From contig NZ_CABPSQ010000006.1 in the NCBI RefSeq assembly GCF_902459775.1, positions 124,001-188,000 on the forward strand: a stretch of 64,000 bases of DNA. The letters are read 5' to 3'. How positions within the stretch are numbered: the stretch's first letter is position 1; the number at the start of each line of letters is the position of its first letter. Below are positions 26,654 through 34,689 of the stretch, in pieces. The notes under the pieces are model-generated. The model saw nothing but the letters and a program-made list of their open reading frames with translations. It did no database searches and was not told the origin of the DNA. Source of the DNA: Pandoraea captiosa (lineage in GTDB: Bacteria > Pseudomonadota > Gammaproteobacteria > Burkholderiales > Burkholderiaceae). The translations under genes and the position numbers were made by a program.

Positions 26654-27511
26654 TCATTCGACGACAGCGGCAGAAAAAACCGGCGGGTCACCGAGCATCG
26701 GACGATGGGACGGCGGCTGTTTGCCGTCGACATCCTTGACATCGTAATCGAGGGCAAGCTCCGCCCCGTAATAGACATTGCCGGAGCGGGCCTTGCGATC
26801 TTCCGCGTTGAACAGTGCGGCGATGACACGCCCCTGAAACTCCGGGGACTCGCCATGTTCGAGCCAGGCCCCGTACTTCTCGGGCTCCGCGTTGCAAACC
26901 GCAAGCGTTCTTTCGGTCTTCACCAGACCGGGCCAGAGCGTCACAACGTGGACCCCATGCGGTGCAAAGTCATACGCCATGTCGAATGACATTTTGTCCG
27001 TGGCGGCTTTCGATGCGCCGTAAGCCGGGCCGTGCATGTAGCAGCGGCCGCCGGCGGATGAAATATTGACGATCAGCCCCCCGCCCCGCGCGATCAGCAG
27101 CGGCGCCGCAAAATAGCTGGCCACATAGGTCGAACGCATGCCCACGCCAAACAGGTCCGTCATGCCGAGCGGCTTCTCCCAGAACGGCGCAACATCCGTC
27201 AGACCTTCCGGAATGGCAATCGCGCAGTTGACCAGAATGTCGAGTCCGCCATGGGCTTCGTTCACACGCTCGAACAGCCGCCTGACGTCCTCGTCCGACG
27301 CATGATCGCAAATGACCGGAATGCCAACGCCACCCGCGGCATTCACCGCGTCCGCCGTTTCGTACAACGTTCCCGGCAGCTTCGCGCGACCGGGCTGCGT
27401 CGTGCGTCCCGTCACGTAGACGGTGGCGCCCTGCGCCCCCAGACCGATCGCGACACCACGTCCGACACCCCGGCTAGCGCCGGTCACTACACAGACTTTT
27501 CCCTTGAGCAT
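26654..27511 (-). CDS. Short-chain dehydrogenase/reductase (SDR), DHRS1-like
   Basis: The 285-residue SDR begins MLKGKVCVVTGASRGVGRGV and has an NCAI segment where NNAG is usual, with YGASK as catalytic residues and DMAYDFAPHGVHVVTLWPG after it. The long C-terminal part containing ALFNAEDRKARSGNVYYGAELA is typical of the DHRS1-like branch. GGAG lies 6 bases before the ATG at 27511. Its start overlaps the 3' end of the kstD gene by 38 bases, suggesting translational coupling. Substrate unknown; a keto/hydroxysteroid is likely from context. Confidence 0.83.
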   Translation of the reverse strand: MLKGKVCVVTGASRGVGRGVAIGLGAQGATVYVTGRTTQPGRAKLPGTLYETADAVNAAGGVGIPVICDHASDEDVRRLFERVNEAHGGLDILVNCAIAIPEGLTDVAPFWEKPLGMTDLFGVGMRSTYVASYFAAPLLIARGGGLIVNISSAGGRCYMHGPAYGASKAATDKMSFDMAYDFAPHGVHVVTLWPGLVKTERTLAVCNAEPEKYGAWLEHGESPEFQGRVIAALFNAEDRKARSGNVYYGAELALDYDVKDVDGKQPPSHRPMLGDPPVFSAAVVE

Positions 27512-29273
27512 CGTAGACTCCGGCAAGATGATTAGCAGCGATGAAGCCAAAGGTCATCGCGGGCCCCAGGGTCGCGCCCGCCCCGGGGTAGGACGGTCCC
27601 GTCACCGAGGCAGAGGTATTGCCCGTGGCGTACAACCCGGGAATCGGTTCACCCGCCTCCGAAAGCACTCTGGAGAATTCGTCGGTCTGAAGTCCGCCCT
27701 TGGTGCCAATGTCACCGGCGTCCAGACGCAGCGCGTAAAACGGCCCTTGCTCCAACGGCGCGAGGCACGGATTCGGCTTGACGGAATGGTCGCCATAGAA
27801 CGTGTCGTAGGCGTTGCTTCCCTTGTGAAAATCGAGGTCGACGCCGGTCTTCGCAAAGGCATTGATTCGCTCGACGCTCTGTCGCAATCCCTCGGCATCC
27901 ACCCCGATCTGCGCGGCCAGTTGCTCAAGTGTCTCCCCCCGGAAGTACACCTTCCCTCGCCATCGCCTGGGGAGCAGAAAATCCGGCATCAACGAACCCG
28001 ACACCAGCGGCCCGGCGTTGTACTTGCGACGAAAACGTGCATCGAAGATCATCCAGGCCGGGAGGTTCGCCCCCGTTTTGGCATGGTCTTCGTACATGGC
28101 CAATACGAAATCGAGATAATCCTGCGCCTCGTTGGCGAAGCGTCGACCGAGTCGATTGACCACGAGACAGCCAGGCAGGGCCCGCTCGGAGAACAGGCCG
28201 CGTGGCTTCTCCTCGCCGGGCACTTGAATGGTGGGTGTCCACCAGGCATGCTGCATATTGGCCACGGCGGCGCCGACGTTCATGCCGGCCACAATCCCGT
28301 CGCCGGTATTGCAGCGCGGCGCGCCGGTCCATTGCGCGAGCGTCGGCTTGGGCAAATAGCGCTCACGCATCGCCTGATTGCTCTCGAATCCCCCAGTGGC
28401 GAGGATCACCGCCCTCGTCGCATGCAGTTTGACAGTGCGCCCGTTTCGGCGGGCCGTGATGCCTGCCACCCGGTTGTCCTCGAACACCAACGAGTCCAAT
28501 GCCGTGTTCAGCCAAAGCGGAATGTTTCGCTCCATGAGCGACAGCCGCAGCGCCCCGATCAATGCGCTTCCCATGTTCAATCGCCGATCACGCCGACTGC
28601 GCAAGCGCCAGGGAAAGTCGAGCCAGTATTTGCCGAGTACCGCGACGGCACATTTTCGCCAGCCCGGCGCGCGAGAGAGCAACGTCACCGCCTCGCTCGT
28701 GCTCATGGTGACGCGGCCAAAAATGAGCATCGTCGGCGACGTCTCGCGCATTTTCAGGATGTCGTCTCCCAGACGTCTGCCGTCAAAGGGCTCGGCATCA
28801 AGCGAGCGGTAGCCGAGCTTGGCCCCGGGAAGCGCCTGGTAATAATCCGCGTAAAACGGATTTGCGCGATACCTGACGTGCGTTCTCGCCTCGGCGTAGC
28901 GCAGCATTTCGGGCGCGTGCGCCACGTAGGCCCGCAACTTGGTTTCGCTAACTTCACCTTTGGTGGCAGCGCGCAGGTACATCAACGCGTCTTCGGCGCT
29001 GTCCTGACCACCATCGCGCGCGATGTGATCGTTGTTCGGAATCCATACGCCGCCGCCGGACACGGCCGATGTGCCACCGTAGAGGTTCGTCTTCTCGACG
29101 ACGAGCACAGATTGTCCCAGGTCATGGGCCCTGCATGCGGCAAGCATTGCGCCGGCCCCCGACCCCACGACGATCACGTCGAACCGATGATGGGGAGAGT
29201 CGTCGTCCTGCGGCGAGTGATTCGGCGCCCCCGGTCCGTCGTCGAGCAGTCCCCGTTGAAAGAACATTGGCAT
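27474..29273 (-). CDS. kstD: 3-ketosteroid dehydrogenase (KstD family flavoprotein)
   Basis: The 599-residue FAD enzyme has the dinucleotide motif VVGSGAGA (about 35-42), the follow-up VVEKTNLYGGTSAVSGGG, and the C-terminal substrate/FAD block GPSYPGAGATLGPAM. This is the 3-ketosteroid delta1-dehydrogenase family, which desaturates ring A; delta4(5alpha)-dehydrogenases are close relatives and cannot be excluded. A Tyr in SYPGAG matches the position of a catalytic Tyr in KstD. ATG at 29273 lies 14 bp after hsaA; ATG at 29267 is an alternative. Its 3' end overlaps the next SDR by 38 bases. Confidence 0.88.
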   Translation of the reverse strand: MPMFFQRGLLDDGPGAPNHSPQDDDSPHHRFDVIVVGSGAGAMLAACRAHDLGQSVLVVEKTNLYGGTSAVSGGGVWIPNNDHIARDGGQDSAEDALMYLRAATKGEVSETKLRAYVAHAPEMLRYAEARTHVRYRANPFYADYYQALPGAKLGYRSLDAEPFDGRRLGDDILKMRETSPTMLIFGRVTMSTSEAVTLLSRAPGWRKCAVAVLGKYWLDFPWRLRSRRDRRLNMGSALIGALRLSLMERNIPLWLNTALDSLVFEDNRVAGITARRNGRTVKLHATRAVILATGGFESNQAMRERYLPKPTLAQWTGAPRCNTGDGIVAGMNVGAAVANMQHAWWTPTIQVPGEEKPRGLFSERALPGCLVVNRLGRRFANEAQDYLDFVLAMYEDHAKTGANLPAWMIFDARFRRKYNAGPLVSGSLMPDFLLPRRWRGKVYFRGETLEQLAAQIGVDAEGLRQSVERINAFAKTGVDLDFHKGSNAYDTFYGDHSVKPNPCLAPLEQGPFYALRLDAGDIGTKGGLQTDEFSRVLSEAGEPIPGLYATGNTSASVTGPSYPGAGATLGPAMTFGFIAANHLAGVYDAQGKSLCSDRR

Positions 29274-29287
29274 GGCGGTTTCCGGCC

Positions 29288-30490
29288 TCAGACGGTGCTG
29301 TCCTTGTTTTCCAGCCCGCAAAGCACCCCGCCGAAGTTCCGGCCGACCGGGTCGGCATAATTGGCGACGTGCGCCCGACCTGCATGAATGTCGAGGAACG
29401 TGCGGACGATGGGGTGAGAGGTGTAAATGCCCGACCCACCGCAGGACTTCAGCAGCCGGCTCACGTGATGCGCGCAGATCTCCGGCGCCTGCGACGATTG
29501 ATAGCGATATAGCAGGCGATCCTCGATCGGCGCGGATTCGCCGAGCTCGGCGTGCGTCATCATCTCGTCGAAATTCCGAAACAGCGTCAGCTTGAGCTGA
29601 TCGACCGCCGAGGCGGCCTCAGCGGCGACCAACTGTGCGGTGGGATCGTTTGCGGTTGCGCCAAGGAAATTCCGGCTGACCTGCAGCGCCGCCGTGCGAC
29701 GAAAAGCATTGATCGCCCCCTGCAGGCCGCCGATGCATGACGACGACACGGCGCGCGTGAAGACCTGGGCAAACGGCAACCGGAAGAGCGGGCCGCTGTT
29801 GATCGAGAGCCCGGGGCGAGCCGCAGGAGAATCGTCGCGCGTTCGATGCGTGCGATAGGCCGGAACGAACGCGTCTTCGACGACGATGTCATGACTGCCG
29901 GTCCCCTTCAGGCCGAACGTATTCCAATTGTGAATCACGGTGTAGTCGGCTTTCGGCAGCAGGAATGTACGATATTCCGGCGCTGCCCCCTCCTGTTCGG
30001 AAGGCACCATCGCGCCTAGGAAAATCCATTCGGCGTGTTCGCACCCGCTCGAGAAGCTCCAGCGACCGGACAACCGGAAACCTTCCGATACGCGTGTCAC
30101 CTTGCCGACAGGCATATACGTCGATGCCACGAGGGTCGACGTGTCGCGCGACCAGACTTCTTCCTGCGCCAGCGGGTCGAACAGGGCAAGTTGCCACGGG
30201 TGAACGCCCAGCACACCATAGACCCACGCCGTCGACATGCACCCTTCGGCCAGGATCATCTGAATGGAATAAAAGACACGCGGCGACATCTCGTATCCAC
30301 CGAAGTGCCGAGGCTGCAATACGCGGAAGAATCCTGCGTCTTTCATTTCCTGAATCGTTTCATCAGGCACCCGCATCTGGCGCTCCGCGGCTTCGGCGCG
30401 CTCAAGCAGACGCGGCACCATCTCGCGGGCATTGCGCAGAAGTTCTGCCTCACTGGGAACTGACGCCTTGGGCACCGGCTGGATCGTCAT
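29288..30490 (-). CDS. hsaA: HsaA-type flavin-dependent monooxygenase (3-HSA hydroxylase)
   Basis: The 400-residue protein has the acyl-CoA dehydrogenase-like fold used by two-component flavin hydroxylases: PDETIQEMKDAGFFRVLQP, RHFGGYEMSPRVFYSIQMIL, WSFSSGCEHAEWIFLGAM and, near the end, CGGSGIYTSHPIVRTFLDIHA. This fits HsaA/TesA2, which turns the phenol 3-HSA into the catechol cleaved by HsaC/TesB. The partner flavin reductase (HsaB) is not in the window. ATG at 30490 has GGAG 7 bases upstream. It is the first gene of a seven-gene leftward operon starting from the shared promoter element at 30580-30596. Confidence 0.88.
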   Translation of the reverse strand: MTIQPVPKASVPSEAELLRNAREMVPRLLERAEAAERQMRVPDETIQEMKDAGFFRVLQPRHFGGYEMSPRVFYSIQMILAEGCMSTAWVYGVLGVHPWQLALFDPLAQEEVWSRDTSTLVASTYMPVGKVTRVSEGFRLSGRWSFSSGCEHAEWIFLGAMVPSEQEGAAPEYRTFLLPKADYTVIHNWNTFGLKGTGSHDIVVEDAFVPAYRTHRTRDDSPAARPGLSINSGPLFRLPFAQVFTRAVSSSCIGGLQGAINAFRRTAALQVSRNFLGATANDPTAQLVAAEAASAVDQLKLTLFRNFDEMMTHAELGESAPIEDRLLYRYQSSQAPEICAHHVSRLLKSCGGSGIYTSHPIVRTFLDIHAGRAHVANYADPVGRNFGGVLCGLENKDSTV

Positions 30491-30552
30491 GACTTGTCTC
30501 CGTGTTCGCCTATATGTCACTACGGCCTCAATGGCCTGCGCAGTGTTGACCG

Positions 30553-30596
30553 ATCTTTGCATCGGCCTCGTGCGCAGGCATCGTCCAAAAAGACTA
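30553..30596 (-). promoter_or_regulatory. Steroid-cluster promoter element upstream of hsaA
   Basis: Reading leftward, TAGTCTTTTTGGACGAT occupies 30596-30580 and is followed by G. AAAGAT (30558-30553) lies 21 bp after the 17-mer as a weak -10. It forms a divergent pair with the site at 30649-30665. Confidence 0.73.
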
Positions 30597-30648
30597 ACGG
30601 CGCGGCCATCCTTGCCTGCCGCGTATGTGCACGATGACTTCCGTGGGC

Positions 30649-30691
30649 TAGTCCGCTTGGACGATGCCGCGCCGTCCCGTGAATGGATACT
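30649..30691 (+). promoter_or_regulatory. Steroid-cluster promoter element upstream of the SDR-esterase pair
   Basis: TAGTCCGCTTGGACGAT at 30649-30665 is followed by G, and the -10-like GATACT (30686-30691) starts 20 bp after the 17-mer. The SDR start lies 85 bp downstream of the element. Confidence 0.75.
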
Positions 30692-30749
30692 GGCCTGCGA
30701 GTTGCGCCCTCGAACGGGCGCCTGACAGAAACTTCAAGGGGACACCAGG

Positions 30750-31583
30750 GTGAATACTGAGGCGAATACTCGGGTAGCCGTTGTGACAGGGGCGGCCTCC
30801 GGCATCGGGCGTGCGCTGGTTCACGCGCTGGCACTGCGAGGAGACACGGTTGTCGCAGCCGACGTGGATGTGCCGGGGCTGGCCCGGACAATGAAAGACA
30901 TTCCCGCGTCGGGCGGGCGCGTGGTCAGTGCGCACGTCGACGTTTCCCGTGCGGCCGACGTGGAAAAACTCGCCGATATCGCTTTTGCGATCGCCGGTCG
31001 TGTCGATTTGCTCATCAACAATGCCGGGGTGCTGCGAACGGGCAATTGCTGGCTGACCAGCGAAGCCGAATGGCGACGAACGCTGGACGTGAATTTGTGG
31101 AGCGTGATCCATGCGGCGCGCGCCTTCGTGCCGCGAATGCTCGCGAAGGGCGGTCATATCGTCAACGTGGCGTCGATGGCCGGTCTGACGGCCGGCCCGG
31201 AATTGTCCGCCTATACGGTGTCGAAATTCGGCGTCGTCGCGCACAGCGAGTGTCTCGCGGGCGAGCTGGCCGCCATCGATGCGCCGATCAAAGTGTCGGT
31301 CGTATGTCCCGGCGCGGTCGACACCGCCATTGCCGATGCGATCCACGAAAGCAACGACAGGCAGGGAAACCTCGCGCAGACAAACGCCGGCCTTCAACAG
31401 ATCATTCGCAACGGTACGAAGCCCGATGCGTTCGCGTCGGCGCTACTTGCCGACGTCGATGCCGGAAAATTCTGGATCATCCCGCACGCGGAAGTCTTCG
31501 CGGCATTCGCACAACGCGCGCGCACCATTCTGCGCGAATCCTCCGATACCGGTCTCTGGGAGCAAGCGACAACATGCCATTGA
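30750..31583 (+). CDS. Short-chain dehydrogenase/reductase (SDR)
   Basis: The 277-residue SDR has TGAASGIG, NNAG and YTVSK, with CPGAVDTAIADAI after the active site and a long variable C-terminus. The start is GTG at 30750, with AAGGGGA about 8 bases upstream. It is first in a two-gene rightward operon; the esterase start lies inside its last codons. A role in oxidising an alcohol released by the downstream esterase (for example a 17-hydroxysteroid) is an attractive inference but not proven. Confidence 0.83.
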   Translation: MNTEANTRVAVVTGAASGIGRALVHALALRGDTVVAADVDVPGLARTMKDIPASGGRVVSAHVDVSRAADVEKLADIAFAIAGRVDLLINNAGVLRTGNCWLTSEAEWRRTLDVNLWSVIHAARAFVPRMLAKGGHIVNVASMAGLTAGPELSAYTVSKFGVVAHSECLAGELAAIDAPIKVSVVCPGAVDTAIADAIHESNDRQGNLAQTNAGLQQIIRNGTKPDAFASALLADVDAGKFWIIPHAEVFAAFAQRARTILRESSDTGLWEQATTCH

Positions 31584-32533
31584 ACCCGCAAGCAGCAAAG
31601 ATGCTGGAAATTCTCGCGATGATGCCGCCGATCGATTACTCGGCGGACGGCACCAAAGCACGCGCCGTCATGGCCGCAGCGGCCGCCGCAGGCCCGTCCC
31701 CCTTCGGGCCCGGCGATGAGGTGGCCCACATTGAGGACAGGACCATCACGGGCCCCGGTGGCCCCCTGGGTCTGCGCTTTTACTACCCGCGCGCGAACGC
31801 GTCGAACTTGCCCGTCACCGTCTATTTTCACGGCGGGGGGTTCGTTCTGGGTTGCCCGAAGGAGCATGACAATATCTGCCGAAGCCTCGCCAAAAGGGCC
31901 GATACGCTAGTGATATCGGTGGACTACCGCCTCGCCCCGGAAGCAAAATTCCCCGCCCCGATCGACGACGGCTGGGCGGCACTTTGCTGGGTGCGCGACA
32001 CCGCGAAAACGCTCGGCGCAGACGCCTCGCGCATCGCTGTCGCCGGGGACAGCGCCGGCGGCAATATCGCTGCGGTCGTCGCGCATCGGGCGAGAGACAA
32101 CGGGCTCACGCTCTGCCACCAATCGCTCATTTACCCTGTCACTGACAGCGCCCTGAACACTGCGTCGTATTCGGAAATGGGCACCGGCCACTTCCTCACC
32201 ACGGAGATGATGCGCTGGTATTGGGAACAGTATCTGCCTCACAAGTCGGCAGGCTCGGATCCGATGGCTTCCCCGCTGCGACAAAAGCGACTGCAACACC
32301 TGCCCCCCGCGACGATCGTCACCGCGCAATACGATCCGCTTCGCGACGAAGGCGAGGCGTATGGCCTGGCGCTCATCGAGGCGGGCGTACCCGTTCGTAT
32401 GCAACGGTGGCCGGGACAGATTCACGGGTTTGCCAGCATGATGGGCATGATCGACGCGGCGGACGATGCGCTCACGTTCGTGGCGAGCGCGCTACGCGAG
32501 AGTTTCGATACGACGTCGCAACGCGCCGCGTGA
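31574..32533 (+). CDS. Alpha/beta hydrolase, hormone-sensitive-lipase-type esterase
   Basis: The 319-residue hydrolase has the HSL-family oxyanion motif HGGG (86-89), the nucleophile Ser160 in GDSAGG, the acid Asp254 (QYDPLRDEG) and His284 (GQIHGF). These make a complete catalytic triad. It overlaps the SDR stop by 10 bases, so the two are coupled. HSL-type enzymes hydrolyse esters of medium or bulky alcohols. Together with the Baeyer-Villiger monooxygenase at 36.5-38.4 kb it could release a 17-hydroxysteroid from a steroid ester; this is inference. Confidence 0.9.
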   Translation: MPLNPQAAKMLEILAMMPPIDYSADGTKARAVMAAAAAAGPSPFGPGDEVAHIEDRTITGPGGPLGLRFYYPRANASNLPVTVYFHGGGFVLGCPKEHDNICRSLAKRADTLVISVDYRLAPEAKFPAPIDDGWAALCWVRDTAKTLGADASRIAVAGDSAGGNIAAVVAHRARDNGLTLCHQSLIYPVTDSALNTASYSEMGTGHFLTTEMMRWYWEQYLPHKSAGSDPMASPLRQKRLQHLPPATIVTAQYDPLRDEGEAYGLALIEAGVPVRMQRWPGQIHGFASMMGMIDAADDALTFVASALRESFDTTSQRAA

Positions 32534-32542
32534 GCGACGGTT

Positions 32543-32572
32543 GGCACGGTCGGCACGTTCGATGACCGTGCC
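32543..32572. terminator. Possible bidirectional hairpin between convergent genes
   Basis: GGCACGGTC and GACCGTGCC form a perfect 9-bp stem with a 12-nt loop between the esterase stop and the convergent AraC-type gene. No U-tract is present on either strand, so termination here is uncertain. Confidence 0.4.
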
Positions 32573-32626
32573 GTGCCGGGGCTGCTGCATCTGCCGAATT
32601 TCCTGCGTCCGGCCCGCCGTTCAACG

Positions 32627-33628
32627 TCACCTTTTGCGATATCGACTCGGCGGCTCGCCGGTCCAACCGACGAACGCCCGGCGAAATGCCGCAGCGCCAC
32701 TAAAGCCGAGGCGACCGGCAATTTCATCGATCGACCAGCTTCCGTTGGTCAGATAGTGCTTCGCACGATCACGCAGGCATTGCTCCCGAATGTCCTTGTA
32801 GCTCGTGCCTTCGGCATGCAGGCGCCTGCGAAGCGTAATGCCACTGATATTGAGCGCCCGAGCCACCTCCGGAATCCATGGCAACTCGTCGCCGCTCGCC
32901 ATTGCGCCTTCGAGCAACGCACGCACGTGCTGGGACACCGACGTCGTCGGCGACGGCCCGACGACGAAGCCGAAAGGCAGGTCCGCCAGGAATGACTCAA
33001 GTTCGAAGGGTTGTCTGACCGTCTTGCGTTCGAGCAGCGCCGCATCGAATGCGAAGCCCGAAGCCGCCGCGCCCACAAACACCGGGGCACCGAAGACCCC
33101 GAGAAACGCGCCGGCATCCTCTCTGTTGGGATGCGTCAGGTAAATCTCACGCGGCTTTAACGGCTGTCCGATCAGCCAGCCGAAGAACTGGATAAAACAT
33201 AGCAGGCCGGTGAGATCCAGGATACATGCGGCAGACGATGTCTCGCGACGAACCGGGCGCATGGTGAACACGACGGCACCATTGCTCTCGCACAGATCGA
33301 GACTGGCGGCACGCGGATGCAGCATCACGCAAAACTCCTTGGCGCACAGGATGGCGTCACTGAGCGTGGAGGCCGTCACCATGCAACGGCACATCAGATC
33401 GACTTCCTGCTTCGTCATCGGCGGATAGCCGTTATCGCGCGACACCAACTCGCAAAGCTTGTCCGCCACAGCGCGGTAGAACTTTGGAAACTGGCCTTGC
33501 GCATCGGGTCCGCTGATGTCGAACGTCCCCAGATCCGACGATACGCCACGCTTCTCGAGTTCCGAGATCAGATGCTTCTGAAGGGCGGAACGAAGCTGCG
33601 TCATCCGGCTCACCTCATTCGCACCCAT
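32627..33628 (-). CDS. AraC-family transcriptional regulator
   Basis: The 333-residue regulator has an N-terminal effector-binding region of the arabinose-binding-like type and a C-terminal AraC helix-turn-helix pair: VARALNISGITLRRRLHAEG and SIDEIAGRLGFSGAAAFRRA followed by FVGWTGEPPSRYRKR. AGGAG lies 5 bases before ATG at 33628. It is divergent from the phytanoyl-CoA dioxygenase-like gene and convergent with the esterase. It is the only AraC-type regulator in the cluster and hence one candidate for the shared promoter element, but its own promoter does not carry that element. Confidence 0.9.
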   Translation of the reverse strand: MGANEVSRMTQLRSALQKHLISELEKRGVSSDLGTFDISGPDAQGQFPKFYRAVADKLCELVSRDNGYPPMTKQEVDLMCRCMVTASTLSDAILCAKEFCVMLHPRAASLDLCESNGAVVFTMRPVRRETSSAACILDLTGLLCFIQFFGWLIGQPLKPREIYLTHPNREDAGAFLGVFGAPVFVGAAASGFAFDAALLERKTVRQPFELESFLADLPFGFVVGPSPTTSVSQHVRALLEGAMASGDELPWIPEVARALNISGITLRRRLHAEGTSYKDIREQCLRDRAKHYLTNGSWSIDEIAGRLGFSGAAAFRRAFVGWTGEPPSRYRKR

Positions 33629-33725
33629 GGGTTCTCCTGAACTTGATCGAATCCGCATCTAAATATGATCGCCGACGTATTGGTTTGCATTGTCGGATCG
33701 CGATAATTTTAACCTACCCCAAAGC

Positions 33726-33748
33726 GGGTGATTCAGGGCAAATCACCC
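33726..33748. promoter_or_regulatory. Palindrome in the AraC/PhyH divergent promoter region
   Basis: GGGTGATT and AATCACCC form a perfect 8-bp inverted repeat with a 7-nt spacer, 20 bp before the dioxygenase start. It may be an operator for the adjacent AraC-type protein or a leader hairpin. The cluster-wide TAGTC...GACGATG element is absent here. Confidence 0.45.
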
Positions 33749-33767
33749 TGATATTCCCGGATAAACA

Positions 33768-34652
33768 ATGAATGGAGACAGTGCAGTGAACGTACTTGAA
33801 CTTAAGGATCACGAGTCCCTTCCGATGTTCGCGGTATCGCCCGAACTTGCCGAACGCATTCGCAAGTACAACCTCGAACAAAACATCGAAGACATGCAGA
33901 CGCTCGGCTTTACCGTCGTCAAGGACGTGGCACAGGACGAATTCATCGCGGGTCTGCGAAGCGCCATCGTTCGATGCTGCCAGGAGGACAAAGGGCAGTA
34001 CTTCGGCATCACGAAAAAGGGCATTTCAAGCGACCTCCTGCTCGCGCGAGATCCGCTGATCGCAGAGGCTACGTTAAATCCCAAGATTCTCACCATGATC
34101 GAATTCATGTGCGGGCGCGGTGCGCAGATCAGTCAGGTGAGCGGCAGCGTGCGCTTCGCCGGCGCCAACGCCATGCCCCTGCATTGCGATCAGTCCTGGT
34201 TGCCCGCGCCCTTCCCCGAACACAACGCGTTGATGACCGCATGCTGGTATTGCGACGATACGACCGACGAAGCCTCCGGCGCCACCAAGGTCGTACCGGG
34301 TTCGCACCGCGAACGCCGCCACCCGAATCCCGAGGAGGTCAAGGCCGAAGCCGGCGCTCGCCCCCTCGTGGCGCCGCGTGGCTCGGTCGGCATGTGGGAC
34401 GGTCGCCTCTGGCACGCCAACTACCCGCGCGCACGGGAAGGCGAACGTGTGCTGCTGCATGCGACCTATTGCCGTCTCGCTTATCGTCCGCTGGAAGATT
34501 ACGGCCCCGTGAGCGAGGAACTCATCGCCAAACACGGGCCGGTGATGGCCGACATGCTCGGCCGGAACCATTGGTGGGGCAATCGCAACTGGAATAACGG
34601 TGCGGTCGACATGAGCAAGTACATGAACACCGAACGCGACTCCCGTCGTTAA
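33768..34652 (+). CDS. Phytanoyl-CoA dioxygenase (PhyH) family protein
   Basis: The 294-residue protein has the Fe(II)/2-oxoglutarate dioxygenase triad: His139 and Asp141 in MPLHCDQSW, distal His216 in RLWHANY, and Arg227 to bind 2-oxoglutarate. Such enzymes hydroxylate lipid-like or CoA-bound substrates. ATG at 33768 is used; GTG at 33786 has a better-placed GGAG and would remove six residues. It is followed by an SDR after 37 bp, suggesting hydroxylation followed by oxidation to a ketone. A steroid substrate is inferred from the cluster. Confidence 0.87.
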   Translation: MNGDSAVNVLELKDHESLPMFAVSPELAERIRKYNLEQNIEDMQTLGFTVVKDVAQDEFIAGLRSAIVRCCQEDKGQYFGITKKGISSDLLLARDPLIAEATLNPKILTMIEFMCGRGAQISQVSGSVRFAGANAMPLHCDQSWLPAPFPEHNALMTACWYCDDTTDEASGATKVVPGSHRERRHPNPEEVKAEAGARPLVAPRGSVGMWDGRLWHANYPRAREGERVLLHATYCRLAYRPLEDYGPVSEELIAKHGPVMADMLGRNHWWGNRNWNNGAVDMSKYMNTERDSRR

Positions 34653-34689
34653 AGCGCGATCCATCATCTTATCCACGGCGGAAGTGACA

